In this document: positions 29,992 through 39,477 of the stretch, piece after piece
How the letters are laid out: each line of letters opens with the position of its first letter
Position numbering within the stretch: the stretch's first letter is position 1
From: Sulfurospirillum sp.
GTDB lineage: Bacteria; Campylobacterota; Campylobacteria; Campylobacterales; Sulfurospirillaceae
DNA length: 64,000 nucleotides
Direction of reading: 5' to 3'
Assembly: GCA_016744795.1 (NCBI GenBank)
Contig: JADGDR010000001.1
Location: 248,001-312,000, forward strand
The notes under the pieces: generated by a model
Seen by the model: the letters and a program-made list of their open reading frames with translations, nothing else
Told to the model about the DNA's origin: nothing
The model's database searches: none
Translations under genes and position numbers: made by a program

Positions 29992-31314
29992 TTAATCATC
30001 TTTATTTAAAAAAGAAATACTAGTTTGCTCTAAAATACTTATAATTTTTTTAGCTTTAGAGCTTAAAAATGTATGTGCAAAAAGCAGTGGAATAGCAGCA
30101 ATAAGACCAAGCATTGTAGTTATGAGTGCTTGTGAAATTCCTCCAGCCATAAGTTTTGGGTCACTAGTTCCAAAAAGTGTAATTGATTGAAACGTCAAAA
30201 TCATTCCTGTTACAGTTCCTAGAAGTCCAAGCAAAGGAGTAGTTGCCGCAAAAAGTTTTATCATAGAAAAACCACTTTGAATAGATGGCACTTCTTTGCA
30301 AAATGCTTCATCTATCTTATATTCTAAATCAACTTCATCTATATGTTTATTTTTATTATATACCTTAAGTATTCTTCCTAGAGGATTGTTAACTCTAATA
30401 TTATTTCTATCTTTTAACTGTTTTTTTATTTTAATTTTTATGGAACAAAGCCAAACATACTTAATAAGGGCAAAAAGTAAACCTATTACTCCAAGAGCAA
30501 TAATTATATAACCTATGATTCCTCCTTGTGAAATTCTTTGTTCTAAATTTGGTTTTTGTGAAATAATATCAAGTATATTTCCTCTCGTAGGATCTATGGC
30601 TATCTCACTTATTTTTTCATTTGAATTAAAATACTCCTTTATAAGAGAAATGTATTTTCTGTTCGGTTGAAAAGATGGTTCAACAAACAGTGAATTTGAA
30701 GCATTGTATTTTAAAAAAGAGTTATTGCTTATGGCATTAAAATTACCAAATCTTATGATATTCTCTACTTTTTGCGTGCCTTCTTTTGAAATTACTTTCG
30801 TTTTGTATTTTACAACTTTTCCAGATTCAATGATTTCTTGAAACATTATATACCAAAGTTTTTCAAGCTCTTTTATGTCTGGTAGTGCATCTTTTGAAAT
30901 AAGTTCTTTTAAAAACTCTTTTCTCTTTGGAAATTGTGATGAAATTAACGATGCTTTTATATGTACGTTCATATCTGAACTTACTTGTTTAACTGTTCCA
31001 AAAAGTTCACCCAAATCTCCACTAGCTAGGTCCAAATCATTGCTTAAGCTTTGTAGTTTTATTTCATTTTCTTTTATAGTATTTTTAAAAAATTTAGATA
31101 TTTTTTTTGCTTTTTGTATTTTTTTTGTACTTTCTAAAAGCATATTTTTTTGTGCTTTTACATCTAAAAGAAATTTTTTCTCTCTTTTTTTATCTTGCGT
31201 AGTTTGTATTTTGTAACCAACTTTAACTTTTTCTAACAATTCTTGAAAAACCTTATCACTATTGTTTGCAAATATACTAGTTACTAATATAAAGAGTAAA
31301 AATAAATATTTCAT
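29992..31314 (-). CDS. TtpC-like large MotA/TolQ/ExbB protein, module 1
   Basis: The 440-residue protein has a signal peptide, a long periplasmic coiled part (residues 20-260) and a C-terminal MotA/TolQ/ExbB domain (residues 265-435) with PLLGLLGTVTGMILTF and GGISQALITTMLGL. This is the plan of TtpC, the fourth protein of Vibrio TonB2 complexes, which is needed there for TonB2-driven uptake. It adjoins the DUF3450 gene upstream, without a gap. Confidence 0.85.
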   Translation of the reverse strand: MKYLFLLFILVTSIFANNSDKVFQELLEKVKVGYKIQTTQDKKREKKFLLDVKAQKNMLLESTKKIQKAKKISKFFKNTIKENEIKLQSLSNDLDLASGDLGELFGTVKQVSSDMNVHIKASLISSQFPKRKEFLKELISKDALPDIKELEKLWYIMFQEIIESGKVVKYKTKVISKEGTQKVENIIRFGNFNAISNNSFLKYNASNSLFVEPSFQPNRKYISLIKEYFNSNEKISEIAIDPTRGNILDIISQKPNLEQRISQGGIIGYIIIALGVIGLLFALIKYVWLCSIKIKIKKQLKDRNNIRVNNPLGRILKVYNKNKHIDEVDLEYKIDEAFCKEVPSIQSGFSMIKLFAATTPLLGLLGTVTGMILTFQSITLFGTSDPKLMAGGISQALITTMLGLIAAIPLLFAHTFLSSKAKKIISILEQTSISFLNKDD

Positions 31315-32070
31315 TTACAATACCTCCTTAGCACTAAACATAGGAAGCTTTAAAAGATTAGGTACACTTTTTTTTGAAGCTATTTTAATAGCTTTATTTA
31401 ATTTTACAGCATAACCATCATCTAAAATATGCCATTTTTTTGTTTTTTGATCCCATAAAGCAGACTCTTTATTGTTCTCCGTAACGTAATATAAAGCAAT
31501 TCTTCCAATTCTTAAAAATTTTACATTTTTACTTAGTCCTTGATTTTCTAAAATATCATTATATGTTTCTATAGTTCTACCATATTGCGTTTCTATTTCA
31601 TATGCTTCAATAATAGTCCTATATTTTGAAGCTATTGAAATATCAGATCTTTTGATAAGACGCTTAAGCCTTTTTATTCTTTTCGTTCTCTCTTTTGGTA
31701 AAAAAGGTATATCATTTTGTATCATTTCATCTAGTGAAACAAGCATATTTTTTATTAAAGGTAAAATTTCTCTCTTTGTTTCATCAATTTCATCAATTTG
31801 TTTTAATATAGATGCCTTTTCTCTAGTTTGTGCATTAATTATCTCTTTTAATTCAATATTATAATTATTTAAAGATTTCAATTCATAATTTTGTATTTTA
31901 AATTTTGCATATAGTTTTTCACTTTTATGTACCAAAGAGTCAATTTTTTTTTGAGAATTAATAGAAATTCCATTTGCTTTTTTAGTTAAAGATATTGTTT
32001 TATTAAGTTCTTCCGCTAATACGCTTGTACATAAGAATACAAAGAAGATTAATAGTAATTTTTTTTTCAT
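31315..32070 (-). CDS. DUF3450 periplasmic protein, module 1
   Basis: The 251-residue protein has a signal peptide (residues 1-18, cleavage near LAEE) and a coiled-coil region (25-115), then a domain with FLRIGRIALYYVTEN and WDQKTKKWHILDD, typical of DUF3450. In Vibrio and others this family precedes TtpC in TonB2 operons; its exact role in the complex is not settled. It is the first gene of module 1, below the composite Fur/AraC promoter at 32097-32172. Confidence 0.85.
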   Translation of the reverse strand: MKKKLLLIFFVFLCTSVLAEELNKTISLTKKANGISINSQKKIDSLVHKSEKLYAKFKIQNYELKSLNNYNIELKEIINAQTREKASILKQIDEIDETKREILPLIKNMLVSLDEMIQNDIPFLPKERTKRIKRLKRLIKRSDISIASKYRTIIEAYEIETQYGRTIETYNDILENQGLSKNVKFLRIGRIALYYVTENNKESALWDQKTKKWHILDDGYAVKLNKAIKIASKKSVPNLLKLPMFSAKEVL

Positions 32071-32096
32071 AGTACCTCTTGATTTAAATATTTTGC

Positions 32097-32172
32097 ATTA
32101 TAGTATCTCTGATAGTTATTATCAATATCATAGTTATTTTAAAAGGATTTATTTTTATTCTAAAAGGATTAT
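32097..32172 (-). promoter_or_regulatory. Composite Fur/AraC promoter of TonB module 1
   Basis: The minus strand has TATAAT (32097-32102). Seven bases above it is TGATAGTTATTATCA (32110-32124), which matches the Fur 7-1-7 consensus TGATAATNATTATCA at 13 of 14 positions. Then AAAAGGATT occurs twice, with GGATT at 32145 and 32166, 21 bp apart and on the plus strand. Confidence 0.75.
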
Positions 32173-32176
32173 TTCT

Positions 32177-32219
32177 AATTGAGCCCTCTAAATTACTAAA
32201 GTTTTCAAAGGGCCCAATT
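32177..32219 (-). terminator. Terminator after the first FyuA-like receptor
   Basis: AATTGAGCCCT (32177-32187) and AGGGCCCAATT (32209-32219) form an 11-bp stem with one mismatch and a 21-base loop. It is GC-rich for this genome and lies between the receptor stop and the module 1 promoter, so module 1 is insulated from the receptor. The palindrome CTTTACATGTAAAG lies next to it at 32231-32244. Confidence 0.55.
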
Positions 32220-32230
32220 ATTTTAAAAGA

Positions 32231-32244
32231 CTTTACATGTAAAG
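32231..32244. repeat. Intergenic copy of the recurrent TTTACATGTAAA palindrome
   Basis: CTTTACATGTAAAG is a perfect 14-bp palindrome after the receptor terminator. The core TTACATGTAA also occurs at 3071, 6018, 6040, 11669, 23741, 25434 and 45088. Confidence 0.7.
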
Positions 32245-32286
32245 CTTATTACCTACAAAATAAATATGATTAATATATATTAGATA

Positions 32287-34296
32287 TTAAAACCTATATG
32301 CAAACTGGACACCTATTTCTCTTTGTTCAGAGTAGATTGTATATGAGCCGTTGTAATAACCTATAGAATCATGATTTTTATCAAATAAGTTTTTGGCATA
32401 CATGTAAATATCAAAATTATTTGTTTCATAGCCTATTTTTGTATTAACAAGCGTATATGCTTTTTTTTCATACTTATTTTCTTTATCAAAATACATTTTA
32501 CCGTAACCATTTACATCAACTCTTGCATAGTAGCCCAAAGGACTTCTGTATTGTGTGCCAATGTTAAAATTATATTTTGGTGCAAAAGGATTTGTATTGC
32601 CTTTATAATCTCCGTTAATATCTATAAATTCATCAAACTTTGTTTCGTTGTAACCAAAAGAAAGAGAAGATGTCAAAGTATCTGTTACTTTTATATTTGT
32701 CTCAATTTCAAATCCAATAGAGTGTGCTTTTGCTACATTTGTTACATATTCCTCTGTCGGGGATGTGGCATTTGTAACTTGCATATTAGCAATATCCATA
32801 TAATAAATTGAACTATTTATATGAATTTTATTTTCATACAAGGATAGTTTTGAACCCAATTCATAAGACCAAAGGCTCTCTTTATCGAAAGATATATCTT
32901 CATGCCCTTTTGGTGCCAAATAGTTAAATCCACCGGCTCTATAACCTTTTGATATTGTTGAATATATCATTTTATTTTCATCTAATTTATATTCAAGCGA
33001 TATTTTGGGAGATAGTTCAGAATAGTCATTACTTGTATCAATCCCTTGATTCTCATGTTTATATTTTTTAGTTTCTTTGTCGTATCTAAGTCCTGTTATA
33101 AATGTAGTTTTTTCATTTATTTTATATGCAAAATGAGAAAAAAGTCCTAAAGATTTATCATTTAAATCAATCTTTATATTTGTTATTCCTCCTGCTGTAT
33201 CTTGCGTATAGTAAAATTTATCTTCTTTTTTATCAAGGAATAAACCAAATAAGACATTTAATTTATTATCAAATAAAGTTTGTTTGTATCTTATTTCTTG
33301 AGATAATGACTCTATGGTTTCACCATTATTTAGATGAAATTTCCAAGGGTTATTAACGTCATTTGTAAAATCCCAATCATTGGAAGTGTCATCTTGAACA
33401 TACCTTCTTGTTGTTATAGATTCAATAGATGAGTTATCTGATGTATTAAATTTTATTTTTAGTGAACTATTTGTAGTTTTTGATTTATCATAATTATCAA
33501 TATCTGACGATAAACTGTCTTGGGTTTGGCTAACATAACTTATTCTTTGTCCAGCATTATTATTTTTTAAATATGAGTTTATAAGTGTTGCTTCTAAATT
33601 ATCATTTATTATGGCTTTAAGGGTTAATTTAACAAAATTTCGTTCTCTATCATCTAGTGTTTTTCCCGTTGTTGCATCTTTTATAAAACCATCTTTTTCA
33701 TTGTGTACAAAAGATATTCCTGCAAATAATTCATCTTTTATTATAGGACCACTTGCTTTTAAAGACAATTTTCTTCTGTTATCATTTCCAAGTTCTATAC
33801 CTATACTACTTTTAAACTCATTTGATGGTTGTTTTGTATAAATATTGATAACTCCTGTTTCTGTATTTTTACCATAAAGTGTACCTTGAGGACCTTTTAA
33901 AACTTCAATGCTTTGAATGTCATCAAGTAATTCATTCATAGCCCAGCCATCTAATACTGGTACATCATCTATATAAATACCAACAGGAATAGTCCTGGCT
34001 TCCACGTCTGAAAATATTCCTCTTAATGATGGTGTTAATTGTTTATCACCACCGTAGGAAAACATCATTAAATTTGGAGTATATGCTCCTAAATCTGCAA
34101 TTTTATCTATTTTTTTATCTGCTATATCAAATTCATTAAATACAGTAATGCTAATAGGTACATCTTGTATGTTTTCTTCACTTTTTTGTGCCGTAACTGT
34201 TACTGTATCCAAAGTAGTTGAATCTTGTGCAAATAAAGAATTTGCTAAAAGCAATGAGGTAGCTATAGACAAAGCTATCTTTTTATGTTCTTTCAT
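32287..34296 (-). CDS. TonB-dependent siderophore receptor 1, FyuA-like
   Basis: The 669-residue outer-membrane receptor has a signal peptide (to about residue 23), a TonB-box-like DTVTVTAQK, a plug domain with SLRGIFSD, IDDVPVL, IEVLKGPQGTLYGKN, and a C-terminal barrel ending in Phe (GVQFAYRF). Length and plug motifs match the FyuA/yersiniabactin and related receptor group. It is divergent from an AraC-type regulator gene and paralogous to the receptors at 56529 and 59595. The ligand cannot be read from the sequence; a ferric siderophore is likely. Confidence 0.92.
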   Translation of the reverse strand: MKEHKKIALSIATSLLLANSLFAQDSTTLDTVTVTAQKSEENIQDVPISITVFNEFDIADKKIDKIADLGAYTPNLMMFSYGGDKQLTPSLRGIFSDVEARTIPVGIYIDDVPVLDGWAMNELLDDIQSIEVLKGPQGTLYGKNTETGVINIYTKQPSNEFKSSIGIELGNDNRRKLSLKASGPIIKDELFAGISFVHNEKDGFIKDATTGKTLDDRERNFVKLTLKAIINDNLEATLINSYLKNNNAGQRISYVSQTQDSLSSDIDNYDKSKTTNSSLKIKFNTSDNSSIESITTRRYVQDDTSNDWDFTNDVNNPWKFHLNNGETIESLSQEIRYKQTLFDNKLNVLFGLFLDKKEDKFYYTQDTAGGITNIKIDLNDKSLGLFSHFAYKINEKTTFITGLRYDKETKKYKHENQGIDTSNDYSELSPKISLEYKLDENKMIYSTISKGYRAGGFNYLAPKGHEDISFDKESLWSYELGSKLSLYENKIHINSSIYYMDIANMQVTNATSPTEEYVTNVAKAHSIGFEIETNIKVTDTLTSSLSFGYNETKFDEFIDINGDYKGNTNPFAPKYNFNIGTQYRSPLGYYARVDVNGYGKMYFDKENKYEKKAYTLVNTKIGYETNNFDIYMYAKNLFDKNHDSIGYYNGSYTIYSEQREIGVQFAYRF

Positions 34297-34330
34297 TTTA
34301 ACCTCTTTAATATAAAATTTAATTTATTTC

Positions 34331-34406
34331 AGTATACTAATAGTAGTTATCAAAATCAATATTAAAGAAAAGCTTAAAGTATTTTTTTAAACGTAGAAAG
34401 GATTAT
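34331..34406. promoter_or_regulatory. Composite Fur/AraC region between receptor 1 and its AraC regulator
   Basis: The minus strand has TATACT (34331-34336). TAATAGTAGTTATCA (34338-34352) matches 11 of 14 Fur positions. TTAAAGTATT and GAAAGGATT follow, with their GTATT and GGATT cores at 34379 and 34400, 21 bp apart. The second copy overlaps the ribosome-binding site of the regulator, so the regulator could repress itself. Confidence 0.65.
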
Positions 34407-34407
34407 A

Positions 34408-35388
34408 ATGTCAAGAAACGAATGTTTACATTTCAATAAATTCTTATATGAGCAAAATAATGACAGTTTTAATAATACTAATAATTTTCCAGAAAATAAA
34501 AAAAATAAAAAAATACAAGAATATAAAATTGACGAAAACATATTTTTAATAAAAAACGATATTTGTTTAAAAAACGACGTTCAAATGCAAACTAACTCAC
34601 AAGTAGATGGTATTCTTTTAACTTTTATGTTAACTGGGAACCATACATATAAAAGCTTATTAACTGATTATAAATTGCAAACCCAAGACAACACGACAAA
34701 TATAAGTCTTATAAATAAAGAAGAAGGTATAGAAAACTTTCAAAAAGAAATAGACATAAAAAGTCTGCATATTATAGTAAAAAAAGATTTTCTTATTCAA
34801 AATTTTCCAGTTAATAAAAAATCTGATAAAATATTTAAGGCTCTTGAAAATAAAAACTGCCATATATCACTTAAAAATAGGTCAACAAATTTTAAAACAG
34901 AATTTCTAGTAAAAGAAATTTATAATTCTGTTTTTATGGGAAATTTAGAAAAAATATCTCTACATGCAAAAACGCTAGAAATACTATATGAAGAATTTAC
35001 TAATTTATTTCAAGAAAAGAGTTCTGAAAAAAAGAATAAAATTAAATTTAGTGATTACGATATGAATGCAATATATTTAGCAAAAGACATCTTGATAAAC
35101 AACATTAAAAAACCTCCAAGCATACTCGAACTTGCAAAAATAGTAAAGCTAAATGAATTTAAATTAAAAATAGGCTTTAAAAATGTTTTTAATACCTCCC
35201 CCTATAGATATCTACATGAATATAAAATGCAAAAAGCAAAATCACTTTTAAAGCAAAGTGATATGAATGTTGGTGAAATATCCAATGAAATTGGCTACAA
35301 ATACATTCACAGTTTCTCAAAAGTTTTTTCACAAAGATTTGGAATTCTTCCTAAAGATTTGATGAAAAATAGAAGATATTACTACTAA
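34408..35388 (+). CDS. AraC-type regulator 1, divergent from receptor 1
   Basis: The 326-residue protein has a poorly conserved N-terminal domain (1-215) and a C-terminal AraC double helix-turn-helix: PPSILELAKIVKLNEFKLKIGFK, then MNVGEISNEIGYKYIHSFSKVF and a FGILPKDLMKNRRYYY end. Family members of this kind (PchR, YbtA, AlcR) bind a siderophore and activate the receptor gene next to them, which fits the divergent layout. Which siderophore is sensed is unknown. Confidence 0.9.
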   Translation: MSRNECLHFNKFLYEQNNDSFNNTNNFPENKKNKKIQEYKIDENIFLIKNDICLKNDVQMQTNSQVDGILLTFMLTGNHTYKSLLTDYKLQTQDNTTNISLINKEEGIENFQKEIDIKSLHIIVKKDFLIQNFPVNKKSDKIFKALENKNCHISLKNRSTNFKTEFLVKEIYNSVFMGNLEKISLHAKTLEILYEEFTNLFQEKSSEKKNKIKFSDYDMNAIYLAKDILINNIKKPPSILELAKIVKLNEFKLKIGFKNVFNTSPYRYLHEYKMQKAKSLLKQSDMNVGEISNEIGYKYIHSFSKVFSQRFGILPKDLMKNRRYYY

Positions 35389-35440
35389 CCATCAAATAAA
35401 ACTTTCTAAAAATAAAAACTTAGAGATTGATTATTTCATT

Positions 35441-36619
35441 TTATATTTTTCTTTTAGGATCTAACTGAACCAATAAATTATATGCTCTTTTTTTAGAAAA
35501 AGAATTTTTATATGCTAATTCTAAATATTTAATGCATTCACTTTTTTTGTCTTTTGCATAATAATTCAGTGCCAATTGTATATTTTTATCTCCATATTCA
35601 CTTAATTCTGGTTTTACTTTAATTTGCTTTAGCACTTTAACACTTTTTTCAAATTTTTGTTTTTTATAATAAATGTTTGCAAGTATTAATTGATATTTTG
35701 CCTCTTTAGCAAAAGAAGAAGTATCAAGAAGTTTAACAAATTTAGCATTTTGTTTAGAATTAAAAAAACTAGACAATAATAATTCAAAATTTCTTTTAGA
35801 TTTTTTTATTAAACCTTTTATTAAACCTTTTTCCAAAACAATAGCTGCTTTACAATATATTTTTGATTGATGCAAAATGCTTATAAAATACAAAATATTA
35901 TCTGGACTCTTTAAAATATTTTCTTTATTTGCTATATCTAAGACGGCTAAAGTGTTTTTTAATTCTCCTTTTTTTTCATATAATGAAGCCAATTGAACCC
36001 AATAAATTTCATTATTACTCCATTTTTTTATCATAATTTTGAGTGTACTAATAGCATTGCTATAATCTTTTATTTCAACATAACTAGAATATAAAATTTT
36101 ATAAAATGACTCTTGTGGAGCTTGAACTATACTAAAGTATTTTTCACTATATTTAATACTTAAAAGATAATTTTTTGAATAATAAGTAGCTAAAATCAAA
36201 TTTTCATATAATATTTCTTTTGTAATATATTTAGAATTTTTTAATGAATTTAAGAGCTTAATACTTTTTTTATACTCTTGAGAATATAAATATATTCTAG
36301 CCAAGCTTAATTTCATTCTTTCAATATTTTGTCTTTTAAAAACATTTATAGATATTATTTGCTCATATTGTTTACCTGCCTCTTTATATTTATTTTTAGA
36401 TAAATAATAATTAGCTCTTGTTTGTAAAATATAAGATTTCTCATATTTATTCATATTTCTTTTTTCTATTTTTTTAAGTAAAGCTAAAAATTCTTTACCT
36501 TTATTTTGCTCAGATAATTTTTCTGCAATATTTAAAACATTAAATATTTTTTGTGACATTGTATGATTTGCAAAAGCACCTATAGCTAAGCCTATTATAA
36601 TAATAAAAACTTTTTTCAT
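35441..36619 (-). CDS. TPR protein of TonB module 2
   Basis: This 392-residue protein has a signal peptide (residues 1-17) and TPR-like helix pairs along its length (for example YEQIISINVFKRQNIERMK and SLARIYLYSQEYKKSIKLLN). It is the last gene of the heme operon, overlapping tonB by four bases. It is the intact paralog of the frameshifted gene at 27258-28438. Related TPR proteins occur in the TonB2 systems of Vibrio and others, but the function is not established. Confidence 0.85.
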   Translation of the reverse strand: MKKVFIIIIGLAIGAFANHTMSQKIFNVLNIAEKLSEQNKGKEFLALLKKIEKRNMNKYEKSYILQTRANYYLSKNKYKEAGKQYEQIISINVFKRQNIERMKLSLARIYLYSQEYKKSIKLLNSLKNSKYITKEILYENLILATYYSKNYLLSIKYSEKYFSIVQAPQESFYKILYSSYVEIKDYSNAISTLKIMIKKWSNNEIYWVQLASLYEKKGELKNTLAVLDIANKENILKSPDNILYFISILHQSKIYCKAAIVLEKGLIKGLIKKSKRNFELLLSSFFNSKQNAKFVKLLDTSSFAKEAKYQLILANIYYKKQKFEKSVKVLKQIKVKPELSEYGDKNIQLALNYYAKDKKSECIKYLELAYKNSFSKKRAYNLLVQLDPKRKI

Positions 36620-37230
36620 TTGACCAACCTAAAATTGAATATTATTGATGCTTCTCTTTTTTCTTTATTTGATTTAAATTTCCATTTTTTTAATGCCCTA
36701 ATAGAAGCCTTGTCAAATACACTCTTTGGTTTAGATTCTATAACTTTAATATTAGAAATAAGTCCTTCTTGACTTATTGTAAAAAGAAGCTTTACATAAC
36801 CCTCTTGGCTTTTAATTTTGGCACGATGCGGATAAAATGGACTAACTCTTTTGCTTACTTCTAAAGTATTAGCATCTAATGGACCAACATTAATTGCCAT
36901 TTTTACACTATTTAAAGAAGAAACTGAAGATATATCAACATGTGTGCTTATATTTAAAGATTTAACTTTTACTTTCCTATACATATCGTTACTTGTGGCT
37001 ACTTTTATGATTTTTCTCTCTTTTAGCTTCGGTTTTACAATACTCTTCTTTGGTAGTAAACGTTTTTTTGTTTGAATATTTAAATCATTTTTACTTCTTA
37101 AATAACACACCTTATGTCTATTGTTAGACGGCAATTTAAAATTTTCATTAACCATAATCATGTGTTGCATAAATATAAACATTAAAGAACTAATAATCAT
37201 CGCAGAAATCAAAGCAAATATATACCTCAC
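36616..37230 (-). CDS. tonB: TonB protein, module 2
   Basis: The 204-residue protein has a membrane anchor (residues 2-20), a basic spacer and the C-terminal TonB domain with SPFYPHRAKIKSQEGYVKLLF and ALKKWKFKSNKEK. It is shorter than E. coli TonB, like TonB2 of Vibrio. It overlaps the TPR gene downstream by four bases and lies three bases after exbD. Paralogous to the copy at 28442. Confidence 0.9.
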   Translation of the reverse strand: MRYIFALISAMIISSLMFIFMQHMIMVNENFKLPSNNRHKVCYLRSKNDLNIQTKKRLLPKKSIVKPKLKERKIIKVATSNDMYRKVKVKSLNISTHVDISSVSSLNSVKMAINVGPLDANTLEVSKRVSPFYPHRAKIKSQEGYVKLLFTISQEGLISNIKVIESKPKSVFDKASIRALKKWKFKSNKEKREASIIFNFRLVK

Positions 37231-37233
37231 AAT

Positions 37234-37641
37234 TTAATCTTTAATTCTAGTTGAAATAGATATATTTGTAATTCCTGCTAATCTTATTTGATCCATTACA
37301 TTAATTAATATACCTGTATTTGCCAATTTATCAGATTCAACTACAACACTGTTTAAAGTATTTGTTGCTTTCATTCTTTCTATATTTGATCTTAAAGAAC
37401 GAATATCTACTAAAGATTTATCTATCCAAATTTCATTATTTTCACTAATAGCAATTATTATATTTGCACTAGTTTTTTGCTCGGTAGTTTTAGCACTAGG
37501 TCTATTTACACTAATACCAGACTCTTTTACAAAAGATGTTGTGACTATAAAAAAAATTAACATTATAAAAACTACATCTAACATAGGAGTCAAATTGATT
37601 TCTGTTTCTTCTTGATGCTTGTGTTTTACTAATTTCCTCAT
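37234..37641 (-). CDS. exbD: ExbD biopolymer transport protein, module 2
   Basis: The 135-residue protein has INLTPMLDVVFIMLIFFIV with the conserved membrane Asp and a periplasmic domain ending VMDQIRLAGITNISIST. It overlaps exbB by four bases. It is close in sequence to the module 1 copy, with the same phrase VKESGI near residue 40. Confidence 0.93.
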   Translation of the reverse strand: MRKLVKHKHQEETEINLTPMLDVVFIMLIFFIVTTSFVKESGISVNRPSAKTTEQKTSANIIIAISENNEIWIDKSLVDIRSLRSNIERMKATNTLNSVVVESDKLANTGILINVMDQIRLAGITNISISTRIKD

Positions 37642-38159
37642 TTAAGTACCTTTGAAATTTTAAAATATAATTTATGAATATGACTACAAATAGAGGAATC
37701 TAATTTTTTTTCAAATAAAATTCCACTTAGGGCAACAACCATGCCTGCCATGGTAGGTATAGTTGCCATAGAAACACCGTTAGCCATCGATTTTACATCA
37801 CTACTTCCCAATACTGACATTTGTCCAAATACTTCCATCATTCCAGTTACTGTTCCTAACAAACCAACTAATGGACAGATAATAATGAGTATTTTAATAA
37901 TACTCATTCCTTTTTTTAACCTTATTTTAGAACTTTCTATTATGAATTTTTTAATCTCTTTTTTAAATTTTTCTTCGCTATTGCATAAATTTAAATCATC
38001 CAATATAGAGTGTTCCTCTTTTTTATATAAAAATTTAATATATACATATCTCTCTATTAATAAAGTCCATAAACAAAGAGATATCAAAAAAATAGCAAAT
38101 AAAACAGTTCCGCCTCGCTCAAAAAACAGAAGCATGTTGTCAAAATATATATACAACAT
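37638..38159 (-). CDS. exbB: ExbB-type channel protein, module 2
   Basis: The 173-residue protein has an N-terminal membrane segment (residues 15-36) and the MotA/TolQ/ExbB core with PLVGLLGTVTGMMEVF and ATIPTMAGMVVALSG. It starts one base after the TtpC-like gene stop. It is the short ExbB2 type. Confidence 0.92.
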   Translation of the reverse strand: MLYIYFDNMLLFFERGGTVLFAIFLISLCLWTLLIERYVYIKFLYKKEEHSILDDLNLCNSEEKFKKEIKKFIIESSKIRLKKGMSIIKILIIICPLVGLLGTVTGMMEVFGQMSVLGSSDVKSMANGVSMATIPTMAGMVVALSGILFEKKLDSSICSHIHKLYFKISKVLK

Positions 38160-38160
38160 A

Positions 38161-39477
38161 TTATTTTATGTTTTTTGCTATCATACCAATACTCTGCTCT
38201 TCTAAAATAGATAAAATTTCTTCAGATTTAGAAGATAAGTAAGTATAAATAAATAATAAAGGAATAGCGGTTACTAGACCTAAGACAGTTGTTACTAAAG
38301 CTGTTGAAATTCCTCCAGCCATTAGTTTTGGATCGCCTGTTCCAAAAAGTGTTATTGATTGAAATGTCGTTATCATGCCCGTTACTGTTCCTAGTAAACC
38401 CAACAAAGGTGTTACTGCTGCAAGTAATTTCAAAAAACTATGACCTTTTTTAATGCCATTAGTCTCTTTTAAAATTGCTTCACTTATTTTTATCTCAAGA
38501 GCTTCGCCTGAGCTTTTAGAATATTTATGAAAAATTTCAGCAATTCTACCTAAGGAATTTTTTACGCTATATTCAGGCAATTGTTTTATTTGCTTTTTAA
38601 TGCTTATATTTAATAAATTCAAAACAATAGTGCTATAAATTCCAAAACAAATTCCTATTGCTCCTAAAAATATGATTACATAACCAACAATACCACCTTG
38701 CCTAACTTTATCCATTAAACTTGGCTTATTCTTAAGCATATCAAAGAGTGTACCTTTAGTAGGGTCAATTAAAATACTTTTAATTTCATTTGAACTATTT
38801 TCAAAAATTAAGGCATTATCTTGATACTCTGATTTTGGTTGTTTTACTAACTGCATCAAAGAATTTACATCTTTAGAATATTTTAAAAAAGAACCTTGTG
38901 AAAATGCAGAAAATACCCCTACTCTTGTTATTAATTGTCTTGTTTTCTCGCCATTAGTACTAATAACATCTGCTTCGTATTGGGAGACATTGCCACTTTG
39001 AATGATTTCTTCAAGCATAGCGTACCAAAAATCTTTTAATGATTTTATATTTGGTAATTCTTTTGAATTAGATAGTTTTAAAAACAAAGCTGCATTATCA
39101 ACAAATTCTGACGCTATTACAGAATTTTGTTGATTTGTTAAAAAATCTGTTGAAATTTGTCTGACATTACCAAACATTTCTCCCAAGTATCCTAGTTTAG
39201 AAGTGAGCTCGTTCTCTTTTAAAGTCAATAATTTTTCATTCTTTGCAATAATATTTTTTAAAGAATTTGTTAATTTATTTTCTTTTTTTAAGTCAAATCG
39301 AGCTTGTTTTAAAAGTTTTTTTTGCTGATTTTTATTCTTTATAAATTTTTCTGTACGTAATTTTTCAAATAAAATTTCTTCTTTTGAACTTTTATTAATT
39401 TGCTCTAATAGAGTATTTAAATCTAAGGCAAATAGGCTAGTTGCAACAAAAAATATTGCTATAATTATTTTTTTCAC
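38161..39477 (-). CDS. TtpC-like large MotA/TolQ/ExbB protein, module 2
   Basis: This 438-residue protein has a signal peptide (1-17), a long periplasmic coiled domain, a membrane helix near residue 265 and the MotA/TolQ/ExbB domain with PLLGLLGTVTGMITTF and GGISTALVTTVLGLVTAIPLLF. It overlaps the DUF3450 gene by four bases and is followed directly by exbB. It is a close paralog of the protein at 29992. Confidence 0.85.
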   Translation of the reverse strand: MKKIIIAIFFVATSLFALDLNTLLEQINKSSKEEILFEKLRTEKFIKNKNQQKKLLKQARFDLKKENKLTNSLKNIIAKNEKLLTLKENELTSKLGYLGEMFGNVRQISTDFLTNQQNSVIASEFVDNAALFLKLSNSKELPNIKSLKDFWYAMLEEIIQSGNVSQYEADVISTNGEKTRQLITRVGVFSAFSQGSFLKYSKDVNSLMQLVKQPKSEYQDNALIFENSSNEIKSILIDPTKGTLFDMLKNKPSLMDKVRQGGIVGYVIIFLGAIGICFGIYSTIVLNLLNISIKKQIKQLPEYSVKNSLGRIAEIFHKYSKSSGEALEIKISEAILKETNGIKKGHSFLKLLAAVTPLLGLLGTVTGMITTFQSITLFGTGDPKLMAGGISTALVTTVLGLVTAIPLLFIYTYLSSKSEEILSILEEQSIGMIAKNIK